NCBI RefSeq assembly: GCF_905163445.1
Contig: NC_053180.1
Span: 18,776,701 to 18,840,700, forward strand
Reading direction: 5' to 3'
Length of the DNA stretch: 64,000 bases
From: Pararge aegeria
Taxonomy: Eukaryota; Arthropoda; Insecta; Lepidoptera; Nymphalidae
A model generated the notes under the pieces. The model saw only the letters and a list, made by a program, of their open reading frames with translations. It was not told where the DNA came from and did not search any database. The first letter of the stretch is position 1. Every line of letters begins with the position of its first letter. The position numbers and the translations under genes are program-made. Positions 55,290 to 64,000 of this stretch are shown here, piece by piece.

Positions 55290-55576
55290 TCGATTTATTT
55301 AAAGCAGGTACTTATTACTTAGACTCTAAATTACTAGGACTCGTTAGATTGGTTTTCTGTATCACGGTCGCCCTTGCTACTCCGTTTCCAATTACCATCC
55401 TGTTTATAGAATATACCGATTTAGAAACAAATATACATAAGGTAGGTGTATCTATATGTGGATTATTTTCTGTATCTATACAGAGTTTGTTTTTTTTTTC
55501 GAACGTGCTAATCTCTGGGTCTAGCAACTGGTCGGATTTAAATATTTTTTTACATTTGATAGCCTATATGAAATAA
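55290..55576 (+). pseudogene. Possible chemoreceptor-like exon fragment
   Basis: An open frame without an ATG start runs from about 55301 to the stop at 55574. It reads LDSKLLGLVRLVFCITVALA, then TPFPITILFIEYTDLE, then two hydrophobic stretches (ICGLFSVSIQSLFFFSNVLI and IFLHLIAY). The order 'short polar lead, helix, 'L-x-x-N/H' loop, helix' is reminiscent of the N-terminal part of insect odorant receptors, but no diagnostic motif is present. It may be chance. It has no cassette-type donor. Confidence 0.2.
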
Positions 55577-55579
55577 TAT

Positions 55580-56430
55580 GATCAACAATAATTCGCTTGA
55601 ATCCGGAGGATTAAGCATCCCAAAAGCCTAAACCTTTGGACTGGAATTATTGTGATTTTAAAGACAAGGGTCAGAAGGGTTTTTGGAAATTATCTTCCAG
55701 GATAAAATAAATAGTATTTCAATTTTCTTCAATTTATTTATTTATTAATTATTAATTTAGTTTATCTATTCCACCGGTATATCATATAAAGCGTTGTGAC
55801 CTGAAGATAGTAAATTAAATTTCATAGACAAAATTCAATGTACCTACGCACCCACCTCGAACATTTATATCATTCTGTTTTTTTTCCTTTCATATAATTT
55901 TTCCTGTAAATTCGTCAAAGGTTTGTCACTAAGACCATAGATATAGAGAAGACTATACTGCACTGCCTGCTGTAACGCAGTTTAAACTACCGCAGAAGAC
56001 AGGGCTTCACTAATGAAATGTATATGTGTTATTATTATAGAAAATGTGAATTTTTCGCGGACTAATTCACAGCCTACAGGTAGTTTTGTATATAACAACA
56101 ATCATATGCTTATGACGTCATATTATATTTATAAAATATTCGTTTAATTTGAAATCAACTATATCACAATGAAAACAATGACCAAATTAAAAATGAGCAA
56201 GGTACAATCACGTCATGCTATCAGAGAAATTAATAAATTTATCGGCGAATTATATTCCTTATAGATAAAGTACGATTAGATTGGCACAATTATTATGTAC
56301 ATCTTTATGAATTTTAAAAATATTAATCGCATTGTACGTGTTACAAGAAGCAACAAATTAAGTTTATACAATTTAAACAATAACAGTGAAAATAATTTAT
56401 TAAAAGTGAACAGAAGTGGTCATTAAAACC
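55580..56430. other. No gene seen; upstream region of cassette 10
   Basis: AT-rich. 'ccttatagataaagtacgattag' (56258) has a GATA-type site. The leader just before cassette 10 contains 'aacagtgaaaataatttattaaaagtgaacagaagtgg'. Confidence 0.4.
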
Positions 56431-56438
56431 GATTTGGA

Positions 56439-56511
56439 ATGTATCCGGCTTTTATATTTTGGATGACATTCCTCATAATTTTTGTCTTAATATTGGCATA
56501 TCAACAAATGA
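56439..56511 (+). CDS. Cassette 10: shortest putative first exon, membrane helix, phase-1 GTGAGT donor
   Basis: Twenty-four codons plus one base from ATG 56439 (tggaATGT) to GTGAGT at 56512. MYPAFIFWMTFLIIFVLILA is followed by YQQM. There are only three residues before the helix (about 4-20) and a neutral end with no Cys or basic residue, so it could also be a signal peptide. The ATG context is weaker than in the others. It ends in ATGA|GT like cassette 11 (TCGATGA|GTAAGT): both share the last codon ATG plus A. Confidence 0.52.
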
Positions 56512-56899
56512 GTGAGTAATTTAATCTTTTATTTTGTGGAGTTATCCATCGAACCTATTCCACTGCCTATGTTATGATATTACTAGGTGTTGCCCGAATT
56601 CTTTGTTTTTTATTAATTTTTTTTTACATGGAACTGTTTGTTTTCTCGGGAGAAAAAGTAGCCTTTTTGCTCTCCATCTTTTTAACTAACTCTATTGGTT
56701 CCTTAGTTGGGGCTTAGGTGAAGGACGAACAATCTAACCCATTTTCGCATTTATAATATTAGTTACAATTGATCGATCACTGGAACAAAATGTAATAGCA
56801 GAATTAGGACTTTGCATCAACTGCTCTCCTAGTACAAGATATATTTTGCTTTCTTTATTTTCTATAGTTCTGTTTAGTTAACTCTTTTATTTTTTATTA

Positions 56900-57225
56900 T
56901 TTACAACAGTTCCTCGTGACTTCGGCTGCGTATGAGCTTACCTTAAAAGATATTGCAGACGCGAATTTTTTTTAAGAACTTTTAAAGAGGAACAATTAAC
57001 ATAACTTTGGCATTACTTTAACAGTTTACGCATCGTACGCATCGGAAGCTCTCGAAAGGAACAATTTTATCCATTTTTGCAACAGTTTTCATTGATACTC
57101 CGTTCCAATTGGTCGTAGCGTGATGTAATATAACCTAAAGCTTTCCTCAATAAATGGTGTATCAGAGCAGTAGTTCCAGCAATAGTTATATAGCATGCAC
57201 AGCTGTTCGCAGCGTATCGTCTGCA
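56900..57225 (+). mobile_element. LINE 3' end (family K)
   Basis: 'acagttcctcgtgacttcggctgcgtatgagc', 'gctctcgaaaggaacaattttatccatttttgcaacag', 'ggtcgtagcgtgatgtaatataacctaaagc'. Best copy of this family in the window. Confidence 0.68.
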
Positions 57226-57229
57226 AAAG

Positions 57230-57835
57230 GTCATTTGTGGGGCTGAGTTTTTTTATAGTATGATTCCTAAAGTAATTTTGGACCTACCTGCATAAGTTTA
57301 AACAATGTTTTAAAACGTATTTATTACAGCGAGTGTCCTAACCACAAGATTGCATATATTTTGGGAACTAGCTACTGCAGACTCTGAAGAATCTGCCTTC
57401 CTAACTGTTCGTAGAGTCTAACAGACACTTTACTTGAAAGGTATTAGGCTTATACCTACTATAAATAAATTATTTTCTTCTATAGCAACGCGAATTCCTG
57501 ACTCATAGACCCCTCCCATTACTTTAATCTTTCATAGGCTCTTTCTCTAAGTTTTCATATCCTGGTTAGAAGACAGAGTGGCACAAAGCAACAATGCACC
57601 GCTAAAATTTTCCGCCCCTTTCCACTTCCTTTACCTTAATCAATCAAGATTATGTTGACAATGAATTCTTAAGTTGCGATACACTACGATAGGTCGATTC
57701 GAGTTATTTGTTTGCCGATAAAAGTTACAACATAATATAAAAGTTATAAATAAAATATTAGTCCGTATCTAAGATTCTTCAATAGTTGAATAGATATAAA
57801 TTAATCATATTTAATCACGGGAAATTCCATTTATA
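57230..57835. other. No gene seen
   Basis: 'gacagagtggcacaaagcaacaatgcacc' at 57570 is a faint retroelement phrase. Otherwise AT-rich and unassigned. Confidence 0.4.
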
Positions 57836-57839
57836 ATTC

Positions 57840-58325
57840 ACATAATCTATACTTATAATAAAACTGTACCTGAAAGATTTATGTACAATTAATATATTTT
57901 GAAAATTTTGATCGGGTATGCTTTATAATCGATACTGAGTCCAAAACAGATTTTTATTTAACTTTAGTCCGTCTGTCTGTCTGTCTGTCCGGACATCACG
58001 TGAAAACTACTGAACGGATTTAAAGAAAATTTGGTATAATGGTAGCTGATATCCCGGGTTAACATATAGGATACTTTTCATACCGATGAACAATAAGTTT
58101 CCTCCGGGAAACGGGATGAATATTTTTATCAATGTTACTTCATAGCTCCGTTAAATTTGAACCGATTTTAATAATTCTTTTTTTATTTGAAAGTGTATAC
58201 TAACAAGCATATATTATTGTCTATTTTCAATGAAGATCGGATAAAAATTGTCGGAGATAAAGGACGTAACTCTTCACAGCCACTAACAAGTCGCAAGGCA
58301 TATGGTACAACGATAGAATGCATGC
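57840..58325 (+). mobile_element. LINE 3' end (family D-like) with (GTCT)n
   Basis: 'atactt ataataaaactgtacc', '(gtct)n' near 57970, 'ggacatcacgtgaaaactactgaacggatttaaagaaaatttggtataatgg', 'gaagatcggataaaaattgtcggagataaaggacgtaactc'. Similar in order to 22376-22855 but diverged. Confidence 0.65.
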
Positions 58326-58327
58326 GT

Positions 58328-58985
58328 ACCATCCTACTGATATTATAAATGCGAAAGTTTGTGAGGATAGATGTATGGATGGATGGATGTAAGTATGGAT
58401 GGATGGTTTTAGTCTATACTTTACTATGGTTTTCTCTTAATTGCCTGAAATATAACGATATAACGATATTTTCTAAAGATGTCATGTCGACTTAAAGTTT
58501 TACTGGCGTACGCCGCGAAAATTATTGATGATTCATAAAAATAATGTACAACAATGTTTAAAGTAATCGTAATTATCTAAAAAAGAATCCGCAGGTTATA
58601 TGTCTTACTATTATGGTTAAGACACAATAACTGCTTTTTTAATATATTTTTTTCAAAACACGGGTATAATCGTAAGATGTTGATATTCCTATCATGATAT
58701 TAATCCTTATCCAAATAAATAGTTTTGTAAATATTAATTTTGATTATATACCTGCAAATTCCTTTTTAAACTATTCAAATTAAACCTATCGCTTAGACGT
58801 TGTGACCGGGTATAGAAACGCAAAAAGCAAGAAAAATGCAGCGGGCCGCCCAGCCGCGAATAACATAGTTTGGAAATAAAACTGGACCTGGTAGGTAGCG
58901 TTGCAATTGTTTTCTAGGTTTTTTAATATATTAAAACCTCTAATAACCGAATCAGTTCAGACGAAGTTGCGCGGGTCAGCTAGTA
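58328..58985 (+). mobile_element. Second LINE tail with (GATG)n
   Basis: Starts 'atcctactgatattataaatgcgaaagtttgtgaggatagatg', then gatggatggatg, and ends near 'cagacgaagttgcgcgggtcagctagta' (58957-58985), the usual end phrase of these tails. The AT-rich interior has no frame. Confidence 0.55.
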
Positions 58986-59227
58986 TGGTAATATGATATT
59001 TAAAAAAGCAGTTAAGGCCCACTATAATATTCATATGGACGACGACTTTTAATATTATATGTATTTACTTTTTTTAAGTTAATATTGTATATATTACTTT
59101 ATTCTATGTTTATTAATCATATTATGTAATTTTGTATTTAAATAAAGTAAATTAGTTTATGAAGTTATTCACATGTATGTGTTTTAACATTTTTGTACCA
59201 CCAACAGCGTGTTTTCCTCTTATATTA

Positions 59228-59398
59228 TCAATATTGCCGGAGATCTGTTTGGTGTGGAGTATAAGGATTGAAGAAATTATAAATTACACCACACAGATTC
59301 TCATGCTTATCGCGGAGTATAGCAAATTAAGCTTAATATTGATCATATATCATGGATTTCCGCAAAGTAACGCCTGCTTCTATCCAATGTTTTCCTCT
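59228..59398 (+). mobile_element. Penelope-like element fragment
   Basis: 'atattgccggagatctgtttggtgtggagtataaggattgaagaaattataaattacaccacacagattctcatgctt', then 'gcggagtatagcaaattaagctta', 'catggatttccgcaaagtaacgcctgcttctatccaatg'. Very close to the 21.36-21.55 kb sequence read on the minus strand. A 96-codon frame over it is repeat. Confidence 0.65.
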
Positions 59399-59404
59399 TG
59401 TTGC

Positions 59405-59600
59405 CTAATTCTTAGCAGTTGTCTGGCAAGGATCGCTTTTAAGCGATAAGGCTGCCTTTTGTATTCTACTTCCTTCATGTTCCTTTTTTTGTTTCTCGTT
59501 CTTCTTCTTTCTTCCGTATGTTTCTATTCTATTCTGTATGTGGTTGTTTTAAATAAAGTTAAGGAGACTCCAGACTAAGTCACTTTTAAAATAAAAAAAA
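59405..59600 (+). mobile_element. Jockey-like LINE 3' tail
   Basis: 'gcagttgtctggcaaggatcgcttttaagcgataaggctgccttttg', 'tctacttccttcatgttcc', 'ttctgtatgtggttgttttaaataaagtt'. It directly abuts the Penelope-like fragment. Confidence 0.65.
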
Positions 59601-59655
59601 AAACAAAATTAAAATCCGTTCATCCGTTCGGGAAATACCATGCTAGGGCATGAAA

Positions 59656-59702
59656 TAAACACATACACCCACCCACACACACACATACAAACACACACAC
59701 AT
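59656..59702. repeat. (CA)n-rich microsatellite
   Basis: Imperfect ca repeat: acacatacacccacccacacacacac and on. Confidence 0.9.
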
Positions 59703-60275
59703 GAAACAAGTGAAGCCGCCGAAATATGAATGGAATTTTTTATTGGAAAAGTCAATACAAAGAGTATCTTAGTGAAACTGTGATGCCAGTAAATCTTCTG
59801 ACACCTAACCCACTGTTGAATTTCATTATATTTTTTGGATCGAAAATTCAATAGGTACTTATGTGTGTAAAAATCAAAATGTGCTTATACATTTCAATAC
59901 CGATTTAAAGTCAATGGATAGCATGAAGATGTCCAATCGCCCCGACTGATAATATCATATTTTATCAGTGTCTCTGACAGTAGGTAACTGATTGAGGAAA
60001 AATTCAGCAACAGTTTCAGAGAATAAAGTGGTTTTAACACGACCGACGACTCCTAAAAAAAACCTAAAAAGTCACCGTAAGCTTGCTTAAGCAAACTTAA
60101 TAGTGTCGACATAAAATTATTTTGAGCTTTATCTGTTTTAAATACAAAAAAATAGTTCAAAGATTAAAATTAAAGGAGTTTTTACCTGGTTTGAAGATTT
60201 CGAAATTTAGTTCAAAAGTGTTTTGGTTATTTAAAAGTGGTTTTTCTTGTATACAAGTGAATTTTCTTAAACAAT

Positions 60276-60411
60276 ATGGTGCCCGATCATCATGCTCTAG
60301 TGCAACCGTCTTCCTACACCGGAAGTACATCTAGTGTTGTGTACATTTCCGTTTTTTCGACATTATTGGTAATGTCTTTTATAGTGATGTGTATAAAGAT
60401 GTCATCGATGA
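60276..60411 (+). CDS. Cassette 11: putative alternative first exon, Ser/Thr-rich N-terminus, membrane helix, phase-1 donor
   Basis: Forty-five codons plus one base from ATG 60276 (acaatATGG) to GTAAGT at 60412. Residues 1-20 (MVPDHHALVQPSSYTGSTSS) are hydrophilic, rich in Ser/Thr with two His. The helix is at about 21-40 and then KMSSM with Cys39 and Lys41. The Ser/Thr cluster just before the helix could carry O-linked sugar if it faces outward; this is a guess. A 62-codon frame continues through the donor to a stop. The 300 bp upstream is repeat-free and has tatcag/tgataa sites (59947-59969). Confidence 0.68.
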
Positions 60412-60419
60412 GTAAGTTT

Positions 60420-60775
60420 TTGCTGACACTTTTTTTGGTTATACTGCGTTGTTTACATATTTAAGAAGATCTTCCAGAAGATAAAACATTTCTAATTTCC
60501 GAATGGTTTTTATCATTGAACTTGTAGTAGGTAAATCTTAAAAGAATCTGATATATCATCACATCTATGGCACATTATTTTTAGTTGGATGCAAGTCGAT
60601 CTGACCTCCAGGGAGTTGAAACCTGTGCGACCTAAAAGAAATTTGTTTGGGTACATAATGAGGTAATACCCATAGCAGCGCTTTTACAACTATCTCAGAA
60701 CGGCCTTCTTCACTTTTTCAAAAATGAGCCCGTATTTATAGTATAGATTTCTTAAAACATAATACCCCAAGATTA
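60420..60775. other. No gene seen
   Basis: AT-rich, behind the cassette 11 donor; presumed intron. Confidence 0.4.
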
Positions 60776-60784
60776 TTTTAAGAT

Positions 60785-61117
60785 ACTAGCGGAACCGGCG
60801 GAAGTCGTCTTGCCCGGTAAAGCAGCGCGACCGACCGGGTCCAATTTAACTTTTAAATCATCCAGGAACCCATTGAAATACACACACAAAATTCCATCAA
60901 AATCGGTCCGGCTATTTTAGAGGAATTAGGTGACACACTTACATTATAAATATATAATAATAATTATGTATATGGCTATCGTTTTGTGTATTTTTCTCAC
61001 CGTTTAAACCTCCCCTGGACTTCCACAAATATTTCAAGACCAAAATTAGCCAAATCGGTCCAGCCGTTCTCGAGTTTTAGTGAGACTAACGAACAGCAAT
61101 CCAATTATATATATATT

Positions 61118-61159
<42 letters not shown>

Positions 61160-61175
61160 TATATATATATAGAAG
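60785..61175 (+). mobile_element. Two LINE/SINE tails followed by AT-rich palindromic microsatellite
   Basis: 'atactagcggaaccggcggaagtcgtcttgcccgg', 'ccatcaaaatcggtccggctattttagagg', then 'tagccaaatcggtccagccgttctcgagttttagtgagactaacg' and a (TA)n run (61106-61170) that is self-complementary. Confidence 0.65.
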
Positions 61176-61179
61176 ATTT

Positions 61180-62640
61180 TGAAAAATAATGTTTATAATC
61201 AGTTATAATTATACTTATCGACGAAAGTCTCTATTGTGTATTATTTAATGTAGCTACAAAAAGTAATAAATCATTGACATAACATATAAGCATAGATATA
61301 TTTTTGGGAGATAAACATTTATCTGAAATATGTTATGAAAGATAATAATAAAAATTATTACGACGTTATCGCACACCGGCTCGGTAAATACAAATTTAGA
61401 TAAGAAATAACGATTGGCTCCTTTATACTTAAAACAAGCATACATTTTAGCAGGCTGCTCAAAAAGCTCATGAAATCATTAGGCACACCGCATGTACGCA
61501 ATATTATTGTCAATATTTAGATTATTTTTTTATATTCAACTACCCTTAGCCACAAGTCAGCCTTCGAAATTAACTAAATTATTATTATTAAATATATAAG
61601 GATTATTCATAGATTAATTATATTGCTTATAGCCCATTATTTGCTGACCTGCCTTTTTTATTTTAATTAATTTATTTGCATCCATCCATGCCTTAGCATA
61701 GTCTAGAGGCCCTGTCAGCAATAAGAAAAAATTTGACCCTAAAATTACAAATACATGATTTCTGTCTTAGGATTCTTTCTATTAGTAGAAATATATATAT
61801 ATATATGACTCATTATTCTGACATATTTATTATATATATATATATATATATGTCAAAATAATGAGTCACTATTAGGGATCTTCAAGATCGATACTAAAGA
61901 ATTGCTCAACCGCTTGTTTAGTCATTAAATTATGTTAAAATTACTGTAATATGCTATGAAGATCAATAGAAATAATGCGTTTATTTAATTTTCAATAACA
62001 TAATATTAGTGTATATTTACCTTACCAATCTTTCCTTCTTTTTTAGAACTAGCTGTTGCCAAAAATTAAACAATCCCATTATCGGTCCACTACACGGGTC
62101 TGTTTATTTATTTATTAATTTCAGCAAACACCAATGTACAAAAATTAAAAAATAGGCTTAGCTAATTAAATAGCACTCGCACAATATCCACATAAATCTT
62201 CTTTGACCTGGTTAACTTTTACGCAAAATAGTAGGTAAGTACAGGTACCAGACAGTTTCTTGTTAGTTTCAGTAGATGATCATCGGTCAAAGTAGTTACC
62301 TACTATACCATTTTTCTCGAGATAAGATACATATAAGATATGTCAGTTTAAACGCAGATAAACTACATCGAAAGACTTCAGATGAGATTATAACCACTTA
62401 TTTCATTTCAAACAAGTTGCATGCTTTGTGTCTTCTAAAATGAACAAAGAAATATTTAATAATTTTAACGTGAATGTGTTGAATACGTAATTATAAAAAG
62501 TGAATTGGCATTCTAATAATTTGTTACAGCAATTTTTTGTGAGTGTCTACTTTTATTACGAAGTGAATCACTCGGTTTGTTTGTTAATCAAACATTCTGG
62601 GAGTGGTTTAAGAATTAATGAAGAAGTGATTATAGTGTTT
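61180..62640. other. No gene seen apart from one inverted repeat; upstream region of cassette 12
   Basis: AT-rich. 'tagaactagctgttgcc..ccattatcggtccactacacgggtctg' (62044-62102) is a small SINE tail remnant. The last 300 bp have several GATA-type sites ('gagataagatacatataagatatg', 'gcagataaac') and a TCAGT at 62343. Confidence 0.4.
61806..61868. repeat. 21 bp inverted repeat around (TA)n
   Basis: Arms 61806-61826 (tgactcattattctgacatat) and 61848-61868 pair with one mismatch around a ta-rich centre. Typical of a tiny MITE or a microsatellite-centred palindrome. Confidence 0.85.
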
Positions 62641-62644
62641 AACA

Positions 62645-62816
62645 ATGCCGCCTTATGGTCATCCCAATTACGACTTTCCTGAATATGAAGAGGGGTATGA
62701 GATCGATAAAGAAGAAGCGGGTGTGGACCAAGTTACCTTATGGTACTTGGTGGTTTTGGTGTCTATGCTCCTCATATGGATGATTATTTTCTTCTGTTTA
62801 CGGATTCTGACGTTAA
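62645..62816 (+). CDS. Cassette 12: putative alternative first exon, acidic/Tyr-rich N-terminus, membrane helix, phase-1 GTATGT donor
   Basis: Fifty-seven codons plus one base from ATG 62645 (aacaATGC) to GTATGT at 62817. MPPYGHPNYDFPEYEEGYEI, then DKEEAGVDQ, gives nine acidic residues, four Tyr and one Lys in the first 29. The helix is at about residues 31-50 (with Trp33 and Trp45), then CLRILTL. Acidic in front and Arg behind predicts N-out. Tyr next to acidic residues recalls tyrosine-sulfation sites, which is only a suggestion. The exon ends TTA A|GTATGT; the intron frame stops nine codons later. It is the last cassette visible. Confidence 0.72.
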
Positions 62817-62908
62817 GTATGTATTTTCAAACTGTACAACCTTGAATTAACGTTTATACATCAATTATGAAGCTATGGTAATAGCCTGAGCATGAAGCAG
62901 TGATAGTT

Positions 62909-63187
62909 TGGCGGCCGAGTGGCGCAGTGGGCAACGACCCTGCTTTCTGAGTCCAAGGTCGTGGGTTCGATTCCCACAACTGGAAAATGTTTGTGTGATG
63001 AACATGAATGTTTTTCAGTGTTTGGGTGTTTAGCTGTATATTATAAGTATTTATGTGTATTTTATTCATAAAAATATATTCATCAGCTATCTCAGTACCC
63101 ATAACACAAGCTACGCTTACTTTGGGGCTAGATGGCGATGTGTGTATTGTCGTAGTATGTTTATTTATTATTATTTATTTATTTATA
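62909..63187 (+). mobile_element. tRNA-derived SINE (family C), best copy
   Basis: 'ggcggccgagtggcgcagtgggcaacgaccctgctttctgagtccaagg' and 'gtgggttcgattcccacaactgg' give a clear A box and B box. The body and the 'tactttggggctagatggcgatgtgtgtattgtcgtagtatg' end are intact, then an attt tail. Confidence 0.92.
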
Positions 63188-63189
63188 GC

Positions 63190-63450
63190 GCATTGGGTTG
63201 GACCTCGACTTCACTTTCGAGGGGCCGAGTTCGTATCCCAGCACGCACCTATAATTTTTCTTAGTTATTTACTTCACCGGCGAAGGAAAATATCGTGAGG
63301 AAATCTGCATGCCAGAGTCCTACATAATGTTCTCAAAGGTGTGTGGCGTCCTCCAATTTGCACTGGGCCAGCGTGGTGGACTACGGGCTTAACCTCTTTT
63401 CATTGTGGAAGGAGACCCGTGTTCTGTAGTGGGCCGGTAATGTGATGATG
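63190..63450 (+). mobile_element. SINE (family A), near complete
   Basis: 'gcattgggttggacctcgacttcactttcgaggggccgagttcgtatcccagc', 'ggcgaaggaaaatatcgtgaggaaatctgcatgcc', 'tttgcactgggccagcgtggtggactacggg', 'tagtgggccggtaatg'. Inserted right behind the family C copy. Confidence 0.85.
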
Positions 63451-63461
63451 TGATGATAATA

Positions 63462-63875
63462 GCCTGGTGGTCAGAACTACGGTCTCTCTATCACGGGGAC
63501 CGAGTTCGATTCCGGTCCACACCAGTAACTTTTTGGAGTAATGTGCAAATCATACTTTTGTTACACTGCATTGAAATGTAAAATAGAGTTATCTATGGAT
63601 AAAAGATATAATTTTTTTTCAATATGTTAACGACTTCAAAGATACAATGCTGTGAAAACCCCCTTTTTAGAGGGTCGGTACTAAGCCTTCACTATAAGCA
63701 ATTTATATAACTTGCTTTAACGGGGAAGGGAAGAGTCGTTAGGAAACCTGCATGACTGAGAGTTCTCCACAATGGTCCCAAAGGCATGTGAAATCTACTA
63801 ATCCACATTTGGCTGGTGACCTAATCCCTTCTTATTTTGAAGACTCGTGCCCAGTAGTGAGCCGGTTGATGACTT
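63462..63875 (+). mobile_element. SINE (family A), second copy, with different head
   Basis: 'aatagcctggtggtcagaactacggtctctctatcacggggaccgagttcgattccgg' (tRNA-like head) is followed, after about 200 bp, by 'aacggggaagggaagagtcgttaggaaacctgcatgactgagagttctcc', 'atgtgaaatctactaatccacatttggc' and 'cagtagtgagccgg'. The part between may be a separate insertion. 63880-64000 shows nothing. Confidence 0.7.
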
Positions 63876-64000
63876 TTAAATTTATGTCTTGATAAAATAC
63901 ATTTTCGAGCGCTTGGTATTGAAATATAACTTAATCTAAATACCTATTTTGGAATTAGATTTCACATCGAATATCCTATTGTATATTTATGTAACGTGTA

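Noticed and set aside
1..64000. CRISPR array, bacterial operons or phage genes
   Set aside because: No spaced identical repeats, no ribosome binding sites, and pervasive eukaryotic SINE/LINE content.

Overview
The window looks like nuclear DNA from an insect, most likely a butterfly or moth. It is AT-rich, has no bacterial-style gene packing, and is full of interspersed repeats: two tRNA-like SINE families on both strands, non-LTR retrotransposon 3' ends (RTE-like and Jockey/CR1-like), MITEs, a Penelope-like fragment with a hammerhead-ribozyme-like motif, and microsatellites. The lepidopteran assignment rests on my memory of these repeat families, not on a search. No complete ordinary gene is visible.

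The striking content is a series of twelve very short coding exons, all on the + strand, at about 1.9, 14.2, 34.7, 39.1, 42.8, 44.7, 46.1, 47.1, 52.6, 56.4, 60.3 and 62.6 kb. Each starts at an ATG, mostly in an A-rich context followed by G. Each encodes a short, often acidic N-terminus of 2 to 40 residues and one hydrophobic helix, with Cys or basic residues close behind it in most. Each then runs into a good 5' splice donor (GTAAGT, once GTGAGT, once GTATGT). Eleven of the twelve donors cut after the first base of a codon (phase 1); the one at 34.65 kb is phase 2. Three neighbours (42.8, 44.7, 46.1 kb) are similar to each other in the helix, and two of them also in the 5' leader, so the set has grown at least partly by tandem duplication. 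The simplest reading is an array of alternative first exons, each probably with its own promoter, that splice to a common downstream exon outside the window. This would give one shared protein body with interchangeable membrane anchors. The positive-inside rule suggests the short N-terminus faces outward and the shared body inward. I do not recognise the gene.

Layout: 0-14 kb holds cassettes 1 and 2, a CAGG-rich minisatellite, a fold-back MITE, SINEs and a threefold 146-150 bp tandem repeat. The 14.4-34.6 kb stretch has no cassette that I could find and is dominated by repeats, with a 5 x 20 bp tandem array, the Penelope/hammerhead fragment, a duplicated ~240 bp block, LINE remnants and a perfect 30 bp hairpin. 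The 34.6-64 kb stretch holds the dense part of the array (ten cassettes), separated by SINEs, LINE ends and a few hairpins. The array may continue past the right edge, since cassette 12 also ends in a donor and no matching acceptor exon was identified.
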